Numbered from the stretch's first letter, positions 10,145 through 18,036 are shown. The stretch is 45,873 nt of DNA from Alcanivorax sp. (GCF_002726155.1 NZ_PBSH01000041.1:1-45873); one strand, 5' to 3'. Made by a program: numbers and translations. The notes: generated from the letters alone by a model not told the origin.

Positions 10145-10181
10145 AAACGGCGCAGGAGGTGATTGGTCCGCTGCGCCGTTT
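10145..10181. terminator. Bidirectional terminator between marR and acs
   Basis: An 11-bp perfect stem, AAACGGCGCAG (10145-10155) with CTGCGCCGTTT (10171-10181), lies in the convergent gap. T-rich tracts follow in both directions (TTTCTTGTTG on plus, TTTTCATTT on minus), so it can end both genes. Confidence 0.85.
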
Positions 10182-10198
10182 CTTGTTGCTGCTGGGGT

Positions 10199-12136
10199 TT
10201 ATTTGTTCTGGCGGGTCTCGATGAGCTGGTCCACCACGCTGGGGTCGGCCAGGGTGGAGGTGTCGCCCAGGCTGTCCAGTTCGTCGGCGGCGATCTTGCG
10301 CAGAATGCGGCGCATGATCTTGCCGGAGCGGGTTTTCGGCAGGCCCGGAGCAAAGTGAATCAGGTCGGGTTTGGCGATGGGGCCTATTTCCTGAGTGACC
10401 AGGTCACGCAGGGCCTGAACCAGTTCCTCGCTGCCTTCCTTCCCGGCCATCAACGAGACATACGCGTAGATGCCCTGGCCTTTGACGTCATGCTGGTAAC
10501 CGACCACGGCGGCTTCTGAAATGCTGGGGTGGAGCACCAGGGCAGATTCGATTTCGGCGGTGCCCAAACGGTGCCCGGACACGTTGAGCACGTCGTCCAC
10601 CCGACCGGTAATCCAGTAGTAGCCATCCTCGTCACGGCGGGCGCCGTCACCGGTGAAATAGCAGTCCTTGTAGGCGCTGAAGTAGGTGTCGATCAGGCGC
10701 TGGTGGTCGCCATAGACCGTGCGGATCTGGCTGGGCCAGCTGGCCTTGATCACCAGATTGCCGGAAGCTGCACCGTCCAGTTGCTTGCCGTCCGGGTCCA
10801 TCAGGGCCGGTTGCACGCCGAACATGGGCAGGGTGGCTGAGCCGGCTTTCAGATCTACGGCGCCGGGCAGGGGGGCAATCATGATGGCGCCGGTTTCAGT
10901 CTGCCACCAGGTATCCACAATCGGGCAGCGGGAATCGCCCACTACTTTGTAGTACCACTCCCAGGCTTCCGGGTTGATGGGTTCGCCCACGGTGCCCAGC
11001 AGCTTCAGGCTGGCGCGGGAAGTTTGCTCCACCGGGGCATCGCCCAGCCCCATCAGGGCGCGAATGGCGGTGGGGGCCGTGTAGAAAATATTGACCTTGT
11101 GTTTGTCCACTACCTGCCAGCAGCGTGACGCGTCCGGGTAGGTGGGTACGCCTTCGAACATCAGGGTGGTGGCGCCGTTGGCCAGCGGGCCGTAGACGAT
11201 ATAGCTGTGCCCGGTGATCCAGCCCACATCGGCGGTGCACCAGTAGATGTCGCCATCCTGGTAATCGAACACGTACTTGTGGGTCAGGGCGCTGTTGAGC
11301 AGGTAGCCGGCGGTGGTGTGCACCACCCCTTTGGGTTTGCCGGTAGAACCGGAGGTGTACAGGGTGAACAGCGGGTCTTCAGCGTCGACCCACTCGGGTT
11401 CGCAATCGTTGGCGGCGTTGGCCATGGCCTCGTGGTACCAGACATCACGCGGCGCGTGCCATGCCACGTCGCCGCCGGTGCGTTTCACTGTCAGGCAGGT
11501 ATGAACGCAGTCGACGCCGTCCAGCGCCTTGTCCGCATTCACTTTCAGTGGGATTGCCTTGCCGCCGCGGACCCCCTCATCGGCGGTAATCAGCGCGCAG
11601 GCCTCAGCATTGAGGATCCGGTCTTTCAGGGCTTCCGGTGAAAAGCCGCCGAACACCACGGAATGAATGGCGCCGATACGGGCGCAGGCCAGCATGGCGT
11701 AGGCGGCTTCGGGGATCATGGGCATATAGATGACGACACGGTCGCCTTTTTTTACGCCGCGATCCTTGAGCACATTGCCAAATTTGCTGACTTCCTCGAA
11801 CAGCTCTTGATAGCTGATGTGTTTGTCCTGATCGGGCTCGTCACCTTCCCAGATAATCGCTGTTTGACTGGCGCGCTCAGGTAAGTGGCGGTCAACACAG
11901 TTGTAACAGGCGTTCAGGGTGGCACCTTTGAACCAGGCTGCCCGGCCTTCGCTGAAGTCCCATTCGCTGACGGTGTCCCAAGGGGTCTTCCAGTCCAGAA
12001 GCTGTTCGGCGCGCTCGGCCCAGAAGGTGTCTGGATCATTGATGGACTGGGCGTACCAGCGGTCGTAGGTGTCGCGGTCCATCAGGGTCTGTTTTTTATA
12101 CTCGGCGGGAACAGGGTGAATATGTACTTGGGACAT
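10199..12136 (-). CDS. acs: Acetyl-CoA synthetase
   Basis: Acs makes acetyl-CoA from acetate, ATP and CoA through an acetyl-AMP intermediate, feeding acetate and beta-oxidation products into central metabolism. The 645-residue product (E. coli 652) has the AMP-binding signature [11 protein letters not shown] (about residue 260). It also has WWQTETG (about 410) and the C-terminal [11 protein letters not shown] with the Lys that acetylation typically inactivates. I chose [10 protein letters not shown] at 12136, preceded by AAGGAGG at 7-base spacing; the longer reading frame adds 25 residues without homology. The 200-base upstream gap has no convincing promoter, and a GG/GC pair resembling sigma-54 is wrongly spaced. 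In pseudomonads acs responds to two-component control. Confidence 0.97.
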   Translation of the reverse strand: MSQVHIHPVPAEYKKQTLMDRDTYDRWYAQSINDPDTFWAERAEQLLDWKTPWDTVSEWDFSEGRAAWFKGATLNACYNCVDRHLPERASQTAIIWEGDEPDQDKHISYQELFEEVSKFGNVLKDRGVKKGDRVVIYMPMIPEAAYAMLACARIGAIHSVVFGGFSPEALKDRILNAEACALITADEGVRGGKAIPLKVNADKALDGVDCVHTCLTVKRTGGDVAWHAPRDVWYHEAMANAANDCEPEWVDAEDPLFTLYTSGSTGKPKGVVHTTAGYLLNSALTHKYVFDYQDGDIYWCTADVGWITGHSYIVYGPLANGATTLMFEGVPTYPDASRCWQVVDKHKVNIFYTAPTAIRALMGLGDAPVEQTSRASLKLLGTVGEPINPEAWEWYYKVVGDSRCPIVDTWWQTETGAIMIAPLPGAVDLKAGSATLPMFGVQPALMDPDGKQLDGAASGNLVIKASWPSQIRTVYGDHQRLIDTYFSAYKDCYFTGDGARRDEDGYYWITGRVDDVLNVSGHRLGTAEIESALVLHPSISEAAVVGYQHDVKGQGIYAYVSLMAGKEGSEELVQALRDLVTQEIGPIAKPDLIHFAPGLPKTRSGKIMRRILRKIAADELDSLGDTSTLADPSVVDQLIETRQNK

Positions 12137-12338
12137 TAGGGCCTCCTTGGGATACTGCCTGCCAATTTCCATCATTATTATGGCTGCGCCTGCCTGGGTG
12201 TATTCCACCATGGTCTTATAGGGCGGTCAGCGGGGTAGACGTCGTGTCTCAAGAGTAAACAAAGTGTTGCGCAATGACCAATGCCCAAGCGGACAAAAAC
12301 GGCGTTGAAGACAGGGTGTGAGGAGGCAAGAGGCAGGC

Positions 12339-12363
12339 AAAAAAAACGCCGGCAGCGCCGGCG
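12339..12363 (-). terminator. Terminator of the pan operon
   Basis: On the minus strand a CGCCGGC/GCCGGCG stem (12347-12363) with a three-base loop is followed by a run of eight T (12346-12339). It ends the panB-panC-panD transcript 30 bases after panD and protects the acs promoter region. Confidence 0.9.
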
Positions 12364-12393
12364 TTTTATCAAACATTCAGAGCGAATTCGGGA

Positions 12394-12774
12394 TCAGGCA
12401 ACCTGAACCGGAATCGCATTGCTGGTGCCTTTCACTTCATTGCCTTCAGCGATATAAATCAGGCTGGGTTTGAAGTTGATCAGCTCCGCGCTGGAGTAGT
12501 TGGCGTAAGCGCAAATGATCACACGGTCACCCGGCTGGGCCTTATGAGCGGCAGCACCGTTGACGGAGATGATTTTGGAGCCCGCTTCGCCACGGATTGC
12601 GTAGGTTTCGAAACGCTCACCGTTATCAATGTTGTAGATCTGGATCTGTTCGTATTCCAGGATACCCGCCATGTCCATCAAATCGCCATCAATGGCGCAG
12701 GAGCCTTCGTACTCGAGTTCCGCGTGGGTGACACGAGCCTGATGGAGTTTTGCTTTCAGCATGGTGCACTGCAT
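12394..12774 (-). CDS. panD: Aspartate 1-decarboxylase proenzyme
   Basis: PanD makes beta-alanine from aspartate for pantothenate synthesis. It is a self-processing pyruvoyl enzyme: the chain is cut between Gly24 and Ser25, seen here as YEGS-CAID, and Ser25 becomes the pyruvoyl group. The 126-residue length is standard. [21 protein letters not shown] (about 57-77) contains the conserved NGAAAH region. The ATG at 12774 has AGAGG upstream. It is the third gene of panB-panC-panD, with a terminator right after it. Confidence 0.97.
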   Translation of the reverse strand: MQCTMLKAKLHQARVTHAELEYEGSCAIDGDLMDMAGILEYEQIQIYNIDNGERFETYAIRGEAGSKIISVNGAAAHKAQPGDRVIICAYANYSSAELINFKPSLIYIAEGNEVKGTSNAIPVQVA

Positions 12775-12863
12775 GTTGGTTACCTCTCAAGCGACCCGAA
12801 ACCTGCTGTAAACGCCGTATGGTAGGCATGCAGGCACTTCAAGGGGCCGGAAGTATGCATGAA

Positions 12864-13721
12864 TCACCGGTCACGCACAACGGCCAGAGATATATTGTCG
12901 ATCAATCGGGTTGACCCTAATTTAGCCGCCACGGCGGCAACCAGGTCAGTGTCCTGTGGGCCGGCCGGGGCAAGGGTTCTGGTGTTGACGATGGTTAAAT
13001 AATCGACACTGAAGCCGGCTGCATTGAGGGACTGACTGATGCGGCTTTCCAGTGCTCGGTAGTCCCGCTCGCCAGCGTCGATGTCGGCTTTCAGCTGTTG
13101 CAGGTGTGCATAAAGTTTGGGGGCTAGTGTGCGCTCACTGTCGCTCAGAAAACCATTGCGTGAACTGCGGGCCAGGCCGTCTGTTTCCCGGCTGGTGGCG
13201 GCGCCGACGATCTTCACCGGGAACAGCAGTTCCTCACACATGCGCCGCAGAATGGCCAGCTGCTGAAAATCCTTTTCGCCGAATACCGCCACGTCCGGTT
13301 GTACGATGTTCAGCAGCTTGGAGACCACAGTGGTGACACCCCGAAAGTGGCCTTCGCGGCTGGCGCCACACAGGTAGTCGCCCAGCTGATCCACGTCGAC
13401 CCAGGTCTGGTTCTGGCCGAGTGGGTACATTTCCTCGACGGATGGCGCAAACAGCAGGTCGGTGCCGGCCTCCACCAGTGCCGCCGCATCGGCTTCCAGG
13501 GTGCGTGGGTAGCGGTCGAAGTCTTCGTTGGGGCCAAACTGGGTGGGGTTCACAAAGATCGACACTACCACCACGTCGCAGCGGGCGCGGGCCTCGCGAA
13601 TCAGACTGATATGGCCGTCGTGCAGGTTGCCCATGGTGGGGACAAAACCCACAGTCTGGCCCTTGTTGTGCCAGCCGCGGACATATTCACGCACCTGGGC
13701 GACGGAATGAACGGTTTGCAT
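12864..13721 (-). CDS. panC: Pantothenate synthetase
   Basis: PanC joins pantoate and beta-alanine with ATP to give pantothenate. The 285 residues (E. coli 283) include PTMGNLHDGH (about 30-39), the nucleotidyltransferase HIGH-type motif. They also include SIFVNPTQFGPNEDFDRYPR (about 57-76), GEKDFQQL and the RSSRN segment of the KMSKS-like loop. I start at MQTVHSVAQV (13721), after GCGAGGA; the longer frame continues into the repeat element upstream. PanC and panB, normally adjacent, are separated here by a 154-bp heptad-flanked element. Confidence 0.96.
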   Translation of the reverse strand: MQTVHSVAQVREYVRGWHNKGQTVGFVPTMGNLHDGHISLIREARARCDVVVVSIFVNPTQFGPNEDFDRYPRTLEADAAALVEAGTDLLFAPSVEEMYPLGQNQTWVDVDQLGDYLCGASREGHFRGVTTVVSKLLNIVQPDVAVFGEKDFQQLAILRRMCEELLFPVKIVGAATSRETDGLARSSRNGFLSDSERTLAPKLYAHLQQLKADIDAGERDYRALESRISQSLNAAGFSVDYLTIVNTRTLAPAGPQDTDLVAAVAAKLGSTRLIDNISLAVVRDR

Positions 13722-13737
13722 GGAAATCCTCGCTGAG

Positions 13738-13891
13738 ACGCAACACGCAACAGGCTTGCAACGCGTCGCTTGGCTTGTTGCGTTACAAAGTGTCAGGGCC
13801 GCGTTTGAGCTATGGGCGCGGCTTCGACCTTGCACAACCAAAAGTCCGCTACGCCGTGTTGGGGCGTGAAGCGTGTGGCGTGTTGCGGTTT
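13738..13891. repeat. Heptad-flanked intergenic element 1 (panC-panB)
   Basis: 154 bp. The left end has ACGCAAC twice in tandem (13738-13751). The right end has four 7-base units of the reverse sense, GCGTGAA, GCGTGTG, GCGTGTT and GCGGTTT (13864-13891). The core folds around GCCGCG (13798-13803) and CGCGGC (13817-13822). It ends one base before the panB stop codon. It shares length and plan, but not unit sequence, with the elements at 14704 and 23521. Confidence 0.75.
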
Positions 13892-13892
13892 T

Positions 13893-14681
13893 TTAAAAAC
13901 AGTGCTCGTCGGCCGGGAAACTGCCGTCTTTAACCGCGGCGTCATAGGCCTTGAAGGCGCTGCGCATGTCTCCGGTGTCCGCCATGAAATTGCGCACGAA
14001 GCGAGCGGGTTTGCCTGGGCTGATGCCGAGCATGTCGTGCATGACCAGTACCTGGCCGTCACATTCCGGGGCGGCGCCGATACCGATTACCGGGGCGGCG
14101 ATGTCGCGGGTAATTTGTGCGCTGAGCGCACGCGGCACGCATTCCAGTACAAACAGGGCGGCGCCAGCCTGGTCCAGAATCCTGGCAGCGTCGAGCAGTT
14201 CGGCGGCGCCGTCATCGTCTTTACCTTGCACCCGGTAACCACCCAGAGAATTTACCGCTTGCGGGGTCAGGCCCAGGTGGGCGCAGACAGGAATGCCGTT
14301 GCGGTTAAGGATCTCGATGGCGTCGGCCAGCCAGGCGCTGCCTTCCAGTTTAACCATGTTGGCGCCAGCCTGCATCAGTGCGGTGGCGGCTTCCAGGGTG
14401 CGCTCCAGGGTGGCGGCGCCCATAAAGGGAATATCGGCAATGATCAGGCTGCCCTGATTGCCGCGGGCCACGCATTCGGTGTGGTAGACCATCTGTTGCA
14501 GGGTCACCGGGACGGTGCTGGTCTGGCCCTGAATGACATTGCCCAGGGAGTCGCCGACCAGAATGGCTTCCACGCCGGCTTCGGAAATCAGTCGCGAGAA
14601 ACAGGCATCGTAGGCGGTGAGCACAGAAAACTTGCCACCGTCCTGTTTGCGTTTTTGCAGGGTGCGAATGGTGATGGACAT
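13893..14681 (-). CDS. panB: 3-methyl-2-oxobutanoate hydroxymethyltransferase
   Basis: PanB transfers a hydroxymethyl group from 5,10-methylene-tetrahydrofolate to alpha-ketoisovalerate, giving ketopantoate. The 262 residues (E. coli 264) carry LTAYDACFSRL (about 22-32), the VGDSLGN metal-site segment (about 43-49) and IADIPFMG (about 84). Further conserved blocks are KLEG (about 111-114) and GIPVCAHLGLTPQ (about 132). Start ATG 14681 is preceded by GGGAGG at good spacing. The gene is bracketed by two of the heptad-flanked elements, one ending at its stop codon and the other 23 bases before its start. Confidence 0.97.
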   Translation of the reverse strand: MSITIRTLQKRKQDGGKFSVLTAYDACFSRLISEAGVEAILVGDSLGNVIQGQTSTVPVTLQQMVYHTECVARGNQGSLIIADIPFMGAATLERTLEAATALMQAGANMVKLEGSAWLADAIEILNRNGIPVCAHLGLTPQAVNSLGGYRVQGKDDDGAAELLDAARILDQAGAALFVLECVPRALSAQITRDIAAPVIGIGAAPECDGQVLVMHDMLGISPGKPARFVRNFMADTGDMRSAFKAYDAAVKDGSFPADEHCF

Positions 14682-14703
14682 GGGAATCCTCCCAGGGAAA
14701 TTC

Positions 14704-14860
14704 AGTTGAAAGTTGAAAGTGTAAAGTTGAAACGCGGTCCAGTCTGTCTCTGCGGACAAGCTGTGCCCGCGGTCATGCCAACAGTTTCGCGGGCAGCGCG
14801 TCACTCGTGTGGCGATGCGTTTGTCCGCGCTCTTGAACTTTCAACTTTAAACTTTTAACT
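14704..14860. repeat. Heptad-flanked intergenic element 2 (panB-kinase gap)
   Basis: 157 bp. The left array is AGTTGAA, AGTTGAA, AGTGTAA, AGTTGAA (14704-14731). The right array is its inverse: TTGAACT, TTCAACT, TTAAACT, TTTAACT (14833-14860). The core contains nested stems, GCGGACAA (14752-14759) with TTGTCCGC (14821-14828) and, inside, GCCCGCG (14765-14771) with CGCGGGC (14788-14794). It fills the gap almost completely and its last base is the first base of the kinase stop codon as read on plus. Confidence 0.8.
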
Positions 14861-15561
14861 CAGCGCACTAGTGGCCGGGGGTTAAAATAGTGGCGACCGG
14901 AGCGGATGTCCAGCAACTCACTGATCAGTTGCTGGTAGTCCCGGTCGTGGTTGACCAGGTCGATTTCCGCTGCGTTGACGATGAGCAGTGGGGCGCGGTC
15001 GTAAAAATGGAAGAATTCGGTATAGGCGTTGCTGAGTTTATCCAGATAATCGCTGGCGATGCCTTGTTCGAAATCATTGCCCCGATGGCCGATGCGCTGG
15101 CGTAGTACCTGGGGTGGTGCTTGCAGGTAAATCACCAGGTCCGGCCGGGGAGCGTCCACGGTCAGGTGGTCGTCCACGTTGCGGTACAGCTCGAATTCGT
15201 CTTCGTCCAGGGTGACCTGGGCAAACAGCCGGTTTTTATCGATCAGGAAGTCCGCGATCCGTGGCCCGGCAAACAGATCCTGTTGCTGGATCTGGCGCAG
15301 CTGGTCGGCGCGCTGAAACAGGAAGAACAGCTCGGTTTGCAGGGCGTAACGAGCCGGGTCCTGATAGAAACGGGGCAGGAATGGATTGTCATCGGCCTGT
15401 TCCAGCAGCAAGTCATAACCAAAGGTCATGGCCAGGCGCTTGGCAAGGCTGGTTTTTCCCGCGCCGATGGGGCCTTCCACGGCGATGAAGCGGGGCAGGG
15501 TGCCGGCGGTGCGGCGTTGTTCAATCCGTTCAGTGAGAGTCTTTTCGTTCAATGAGTGCAT
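14860..15561 (-). CDS. Deoxynucleoside kinase family protein
   Basis: A 233-residue P-loop kinase of the deoxyadenosine/deoxycytidine/deoxyguanosine kinase family, which salvages deoxynucleosides by 5'-phosphorylation. Visible features are the Walker A motif GPIGAGKTSLAK (about residues 30-41), LLLEQADDNPFLPRFYQDP (substrate-site Glu and family-typical NPFLP), and a QTELFFLFQR helix (about 76-85). The lid region IGHRGNDFEQGI (about 157-168) and YFNP at the C-terminus are also present. The substrate cannot be told by eye. The start ATG 15561 lies inside the 3' end of folK, an overlap of 32 bases in another frame, implying coupled translation. Confidence 0.85.
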   Translation of the reverse strand: MHSLNEKTLTERIEQRRTAGTLPRFIAVEGPIGAGKTSLAKRLAMTFGYDLLLEQADDNPFLPRFYQDPARYALQTELFFLFQRADQLRQIQQQDLFAGPRIADFLIDKNRLFAQVTLDEDEFELYRNVDDHLTVDAPRPDLVIYLQAPPQVLRQRIGHRGNDFEQGIASDYLDKLSNAYTEFFHFYDRAPLLIVNAAEIDLVNHDRDYQQLISELLDIRSGRHYFNPRPLVR

Positions 15562-16048
15562 CGCGGTCCAGTTCTGCCAGCGGTGAAAGCGTTTGTTCAG
15601 CTACCTGACTGAGAAAGCTACCCAGTGCGGTGCCGTCGGGCAAGTGGCAGTGCGGTGCGATTTCCAGCAGTGGGTGCAGAACAAAGGCACGGCAGCTCAT
15701 CTGGGGGTGAGGTACCTGAAGGTCCGGGGTGTCGATAAGCTGATCATCGATCAGCAAAATATCCAGGTCCAGGGTGCGTTCACCCCAGTGGCGCAGGCGT
15801 TGCCGGCCGGCGGCCAGCTCCAGTGCCTGCAGGCTGCGCAGCAGGGCGAGAGGTGTCAGTGTGCTGTGCAGCTCGGCGACAGCGTTGACGTAGTCCGGCT
15901 GATCCTGTGGGCCGATGGGTGCGCTGCTGTAAAGGCGAGAATGGTGGATCAGGGAAAGGCCCGGCAGCCGGGCCATGGCCAGCAATGCACTGGTCAGCCT
16001 TTGAACCGGTTGATCCAGATTGCTGCCAAGGCCGATGAACGCCTGCAT
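15530..16048 (-). CDS. folK: 2-amino-4-hydroxy-6-hydroxymethyldihydropteridine pyrophosphokinase (HPPK)
   Basis: HPPK transfers pyrophosphate from ATP to 6-hydroxymethyl-dihydropterin in folate synthesis. The 172 residues contain the N-terminal FIGLGSNL and the WGERTLDLDILLIDD signature (about 93-107), whose two Asp residues bind Mg-ATP, followed by VPHP. The start is ATG 16048, which shares its A with the pcnB stop codon (TGATG), a classic coupling overlap. A TTG three bases earlier is also in frame but unlikely. The 3' end overlaps the downstream kinase start by 32 bases. The order pcnB-folK-panB matches pseudomonads. Confidence 0.95.
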   Translation of the reverse strand: MQAFIGLGSNLDQPVQRLTSALLAMARLPGLSLIHHSRLYSSAPIGPQDQPDYVNAVAELHSTLTPLALLRSLQALELAAGRQRLRHWGERTLDLDILLIDDQLIDTPDLQVPHPQMSCRAFVLHPLLEIAPHCHLPDGTALGSFLSQVAEQTLSPLAELDRDALIERKDSH

Positions 16049-17427
16049 CAATTATCGGTGGACGGTTTCGGGCGGCGCCGACGGCGACGGCGCTTGTTGC
16101 CACCTCCACCCTGGTTGCCCAGATGGCTGATCATGTCCCGGCGGCCACTTTCGTCTTCTTCCTGATAGCGGGTCCACCAGTCGCCCAGTCCGGCCTTGAT
16201 CTCTCCGCTCTGCTCACGCAGCAGCAGGAAATCGTAGGCGGCACGGAAGCGCGGGTGTTCCATCATGGCGTCCGCGCGGCGCCCGGCCCGTTTGTCCAGG
16301 CGCAACTGCAATTCCCACATTTCTCGCATCACGGTGGAGAAGCGACGGGGGATGGCGGTGTGCTTGATTTGCTGGTTGAGGGCGCGGGTGGCGGATTTGT
16401 GCAGTGCCTGGGCTGGCGGTAGTCCGCTGGACAGGTAGCCGCCGAAACGTTGCTGAATCACCGGCCACAGCAGTACCGCATAAATAAAGGCGGGGGTGAC
16501 GGGCTTATCCATTAACAGGCGGCGATCGGTGTTATCCATGGCGGCCAGCAGCATGGCTTCCCAGGTTTCGCCCTGATCGCCTTCCAGGGCTTGCTGGGTT
16601 TCCGGAAACAGGAAACGAAACAGTCCCAGTTCCTGTAGTTGCTCATAGGACGCGCGGGCATGGCCGCTGAGGAATAGCTTGAGCACTTCATCAAACAACC
16701 GGGCGGCGGGGACCTGCAGGAGCAGCTCGGCCATGTCGGGAATGCGGTGGGCGGTGGCTTCTTCGATGTGGAAGCCCAGCTTGGCGGCGAAACGGGCCGC
16801 ACGCAGCATGCGCACCGGATCTTCGCGGAAGCGTTGTTCCGGGTTGCCGATCAGGCGGATCACTTCCTGGTCGATATCGCCCATGCTGCCGACAAAGTCA
16901 TGCAGGGTGAAGTCGGCAATATTGTAGTACAGCGCATTAATGGTGAAGTCTCGGCGCAGGGCGTCTTCCTCGATGCTGCCCCAGGTGTTGTCGCGCAGTA
17001 CCAGCCCGGTTTCTTCGTGGGCATGATGCTTGTTCTGGTCCTGGTTGTCGTCGCTGGCCTTGGCCCGGAAGGTGGAAACCTCGATGACTTCACGGCCAAA
17101 GCGCACGTGTACGATCTGGAAGCGGCGGCCGATAATGCGGCTGCGCTTGAACAGGCGATTGACCTGTTCCGGCGTGGCGTTGGTGCTCACGTCGAAATCC
17201 TTGGGCTCCCGGCCGCAGAGAATGTCGCGCAGGCAGCCACCCACCAGATAGGCCTCGAACCCGCCTTTGTGCAATCCGTAGAGCACATCAAGTGCTGCTC
17301 GGGAAACTTGCTTGCGGGAGATCGGGTGTTGGTCGCGGGGAATCACACGCGGTTCTATCGGTCCGGACGATTTTGGGGAACCCGGAGTGAACCAGCGTGT
17401 CATATGTTCCAGAAGCTTGCAGGGCAT
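16048..17427 (-). CDS. pcnB: Poly(A) polymerase I
   Basis: PcnB adds 3' poly(A) tails that speed RNA decay. The N-terminal nucleotidyltransferase domain has VIPRDQHPISRKQVS, then EAYLVGGCLRDILCGREPKDFDV with the catalytic DFD (about residues 47-70). The FTINALYYN and RMLRAARF blocks follow, and the C-terminus ends in an Arg/Lys-rich tail (RRRRRRRPKPS) that probably binds RNA. The start is uncertain: ATG 17427 (MPCKLLEHM) and ATG 17403 (MTRWFTPG) are both possible, and I use the first. Longer frames would run into the RNA gene upstream. It precedes folK with a one-base overlap. Confidence 0.93.
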   Translation of the reverse strand: MPCKLLEHMTRWFTPGSPKSSGPIEPRVIPRDQHPISRKQVSRAALDVLYGLHKGGFEAYLVGGCLRDILCGREPKDFDVSTNATPEQVNRLFKRSRIIGRRFQIVHVRFGREVIEVSTFRAKASDDNQDQNKHHAHEETGLVLRDNTWGSIEEDALRRDFTINALYYNIADFTLHDFVGSMGDIDQEVIRLIGNPEQRFREDPVRMLRAARFAAKLGFHIEEATAHRIPDMAELLLQVPAARLFDEVLKLFLSGHARASYEQLQELGLFRFLFPETQQALEGDQGETWEAMLLAAMDNTDRRLLMDKPVTPAFIYAVLLWPVIQQRFGGYLSSGLPPAQALHKSATRALNQQIKHTAIPRRFSTVMREMWELQLRLDKRAGRRADAMMEHPRFRAAYDFLLLREQSGEIKAGLGDWWTRYQEEDESGRRDMISHLGNQGGGGNKRRRRRRRPKPSTDN

Positions 17428-17465
17428 GCGAAAAATTCGGCCTCGAAATGAGCAATAAGGCGGCG

Positions 17466-17494
17466 ATAGTAGCACTTTTTTTCGCCAGTTGAGA
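17466..17494 (-). promoter_or_regulatory. Possible pcnB promoter
   Basis: On the minus strand TACTAT (17471-17466) is a good -10 box about 40 bases before the pcnB start. At 17-base spacing the -35 reads TCTCAA, which is poor. It lies downstream of the small-RNA terminator, so pcnB needs a promoter of this kind. Confidence 0.4.
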
Positions 17495-17557
17495 TGTCTT
17501 TGGCCCGGAAGGGCCGGCAGGGGCCTGCGAAGTGGAGTAAAATGCTTGGCCAGAAAG

Positions 17558-17824
17558 TAAAAAGGAGCCACAACCGAAGTTGTGACTCCCACATTTTGCG
17601 CTGATTCTGTTGTTATTATTGTTTGTGTTGTTTTCTGCCTTGTCGCTGCAATCATCAGTTGCAGCAGCACTGCATTGGCTCGTGAAATTATTGTTCTTCT
17701 TTCTTGTTGTTATTGTTTGAGCCTTTTACGCCGCTGTTTTTGTTGTTTGCTGGCGTGGGATTCATAGTGCCCGTCCACCCCTGCCAATGCAACACGCCTA
17801 AATTGTGTTTTAAATCATGGCCTT
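17558..17824 (-). ncRNA. crcZ: CrcZ-like Hfq/Crc-sequestering small RNA (candidate)
   Basis: In Pseudomonas the cbrB-pcnB gap encodes CrcZ, an RNA whose CA motifs (AAYAAYAA) bind Hfq with Crc and relieve catabolite repression. The same gap here is 609 bases and holds three such clusters on the minus strand. Cluster 1 (17748-17735) reads AAACAACAAAAACA and sits in a loop closed by ACGCC/GGCGT. Cluster 2 (17719-17689), with AACAATAACAACAA and AACAATAA, is enclosed by GGCTC/GAGCC. Cluster 3 (17635-17609) has AACAATAATAACAACA. A hairpin GCTGCAA/TTGCAGC (17645-17665) separates clusters 2 and 3. The 3' end is fixed by the UUCG terminator. The 5' end (about 17824) is inferred from a TATAAAAT box and is uncertain. 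About 267 nt, shorter than P. aeruginosa CrcZ (about 400). Confidence 0.75.
17559..17589 (-). terminator. Terminator of the CrcZ-like RNA
   Basis: On the minus strand GGAGTCACAAC (17589-17579) pairs with GTTGTGGCTCC (17574-17564), with one T-G opposition, around a TTCG tetraloop. TTTTT follows (17563-17559). A UUCG cap on an 11-bp stem makes this a very stable Rho-independent terminator. No protein gene ends here, so it must end a non-coding transcript or a cbrB read-through. Confidence 0.92.
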
Positions 17825-17830
17825 GCAGTT

Positions 17831-17861
17831 ATTTTATAAAAACACCCTTAGAATTTGCCTG
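17831..17861 (-). promoter_or_regulatory. Possible sigma-70 promoter of the small RNA
   Basis: On the minus strand TATAAAAT (17838-17831) is a strong -10-like sequence. At 17-base spacing the -35 reads CAGGCA or GGCAAA, both weak, as expected for an activator-dependent promoter. The CbrB-type half-sites begin six bases further upstream. A sigma-54 -24/-12 pair was looked for through the gap and not found. Confidence 0.4.
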
Positions 17862-17866
17862 AGCAG

Positions 17867-17906
17867 GGTAACGCTTGTGTTACTTTCCTGTGTAGAGCGG
17901 TAACAC
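17867..17906 (-). promoter_or_regulatory. CbrB-type binding half-sites
   Basis: GTGTTAC (17877-17883) and GTAACAC (17900-17906) form a perfect 7-bp inverted repeat with 16 bases between. A third half-site, GGTAACG, lies at 17867-17873. From memory of the Pseudomonas literature, CbrB binds TGTTAC/GTAACA half-sites at the crcZ promoter. The sites lie about 130 bases from the cbrB stop, between cbrB and the RNA. If the start is near 17824 they are centred roughly at -46, -56 and -79. Confidence 0.65.
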
Positions 17907-18036
17907 TTGAGGCGCTTTTGGGTTATTCCGGGTCCTGTTCCCGGTTTTGGTGTCCCGAATTAACGTTTTTGCGTTTGACTCTAATGACGCGCGGATTGGA
18001 TTTCCGGGTCAATGGCAAACGGAGTTCCGTTCTTAT

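Noticed and set aside
12267..12288. Sigma-54-like GG/GC pair upstream of acs on the minus strand
   Set aside because: The distance between the GG and GC dinucleotides is 11 or 12 bases, not the strict 10, and the TGGCAC half is poor.
13812..14858. 348-residue plus-strand frame across panB
   Set aside because: Antisense to panB and running through repeat elements at both ends; no recognisable domain.
17768..17790. TTGGCA...GGGCA as a -24/-12 promoter for the small RNA
   Set aside because: There are about 13 bases between GG and GC instead of 10, and TTGC is missing; sigma-54 spacing does not tolerate this.
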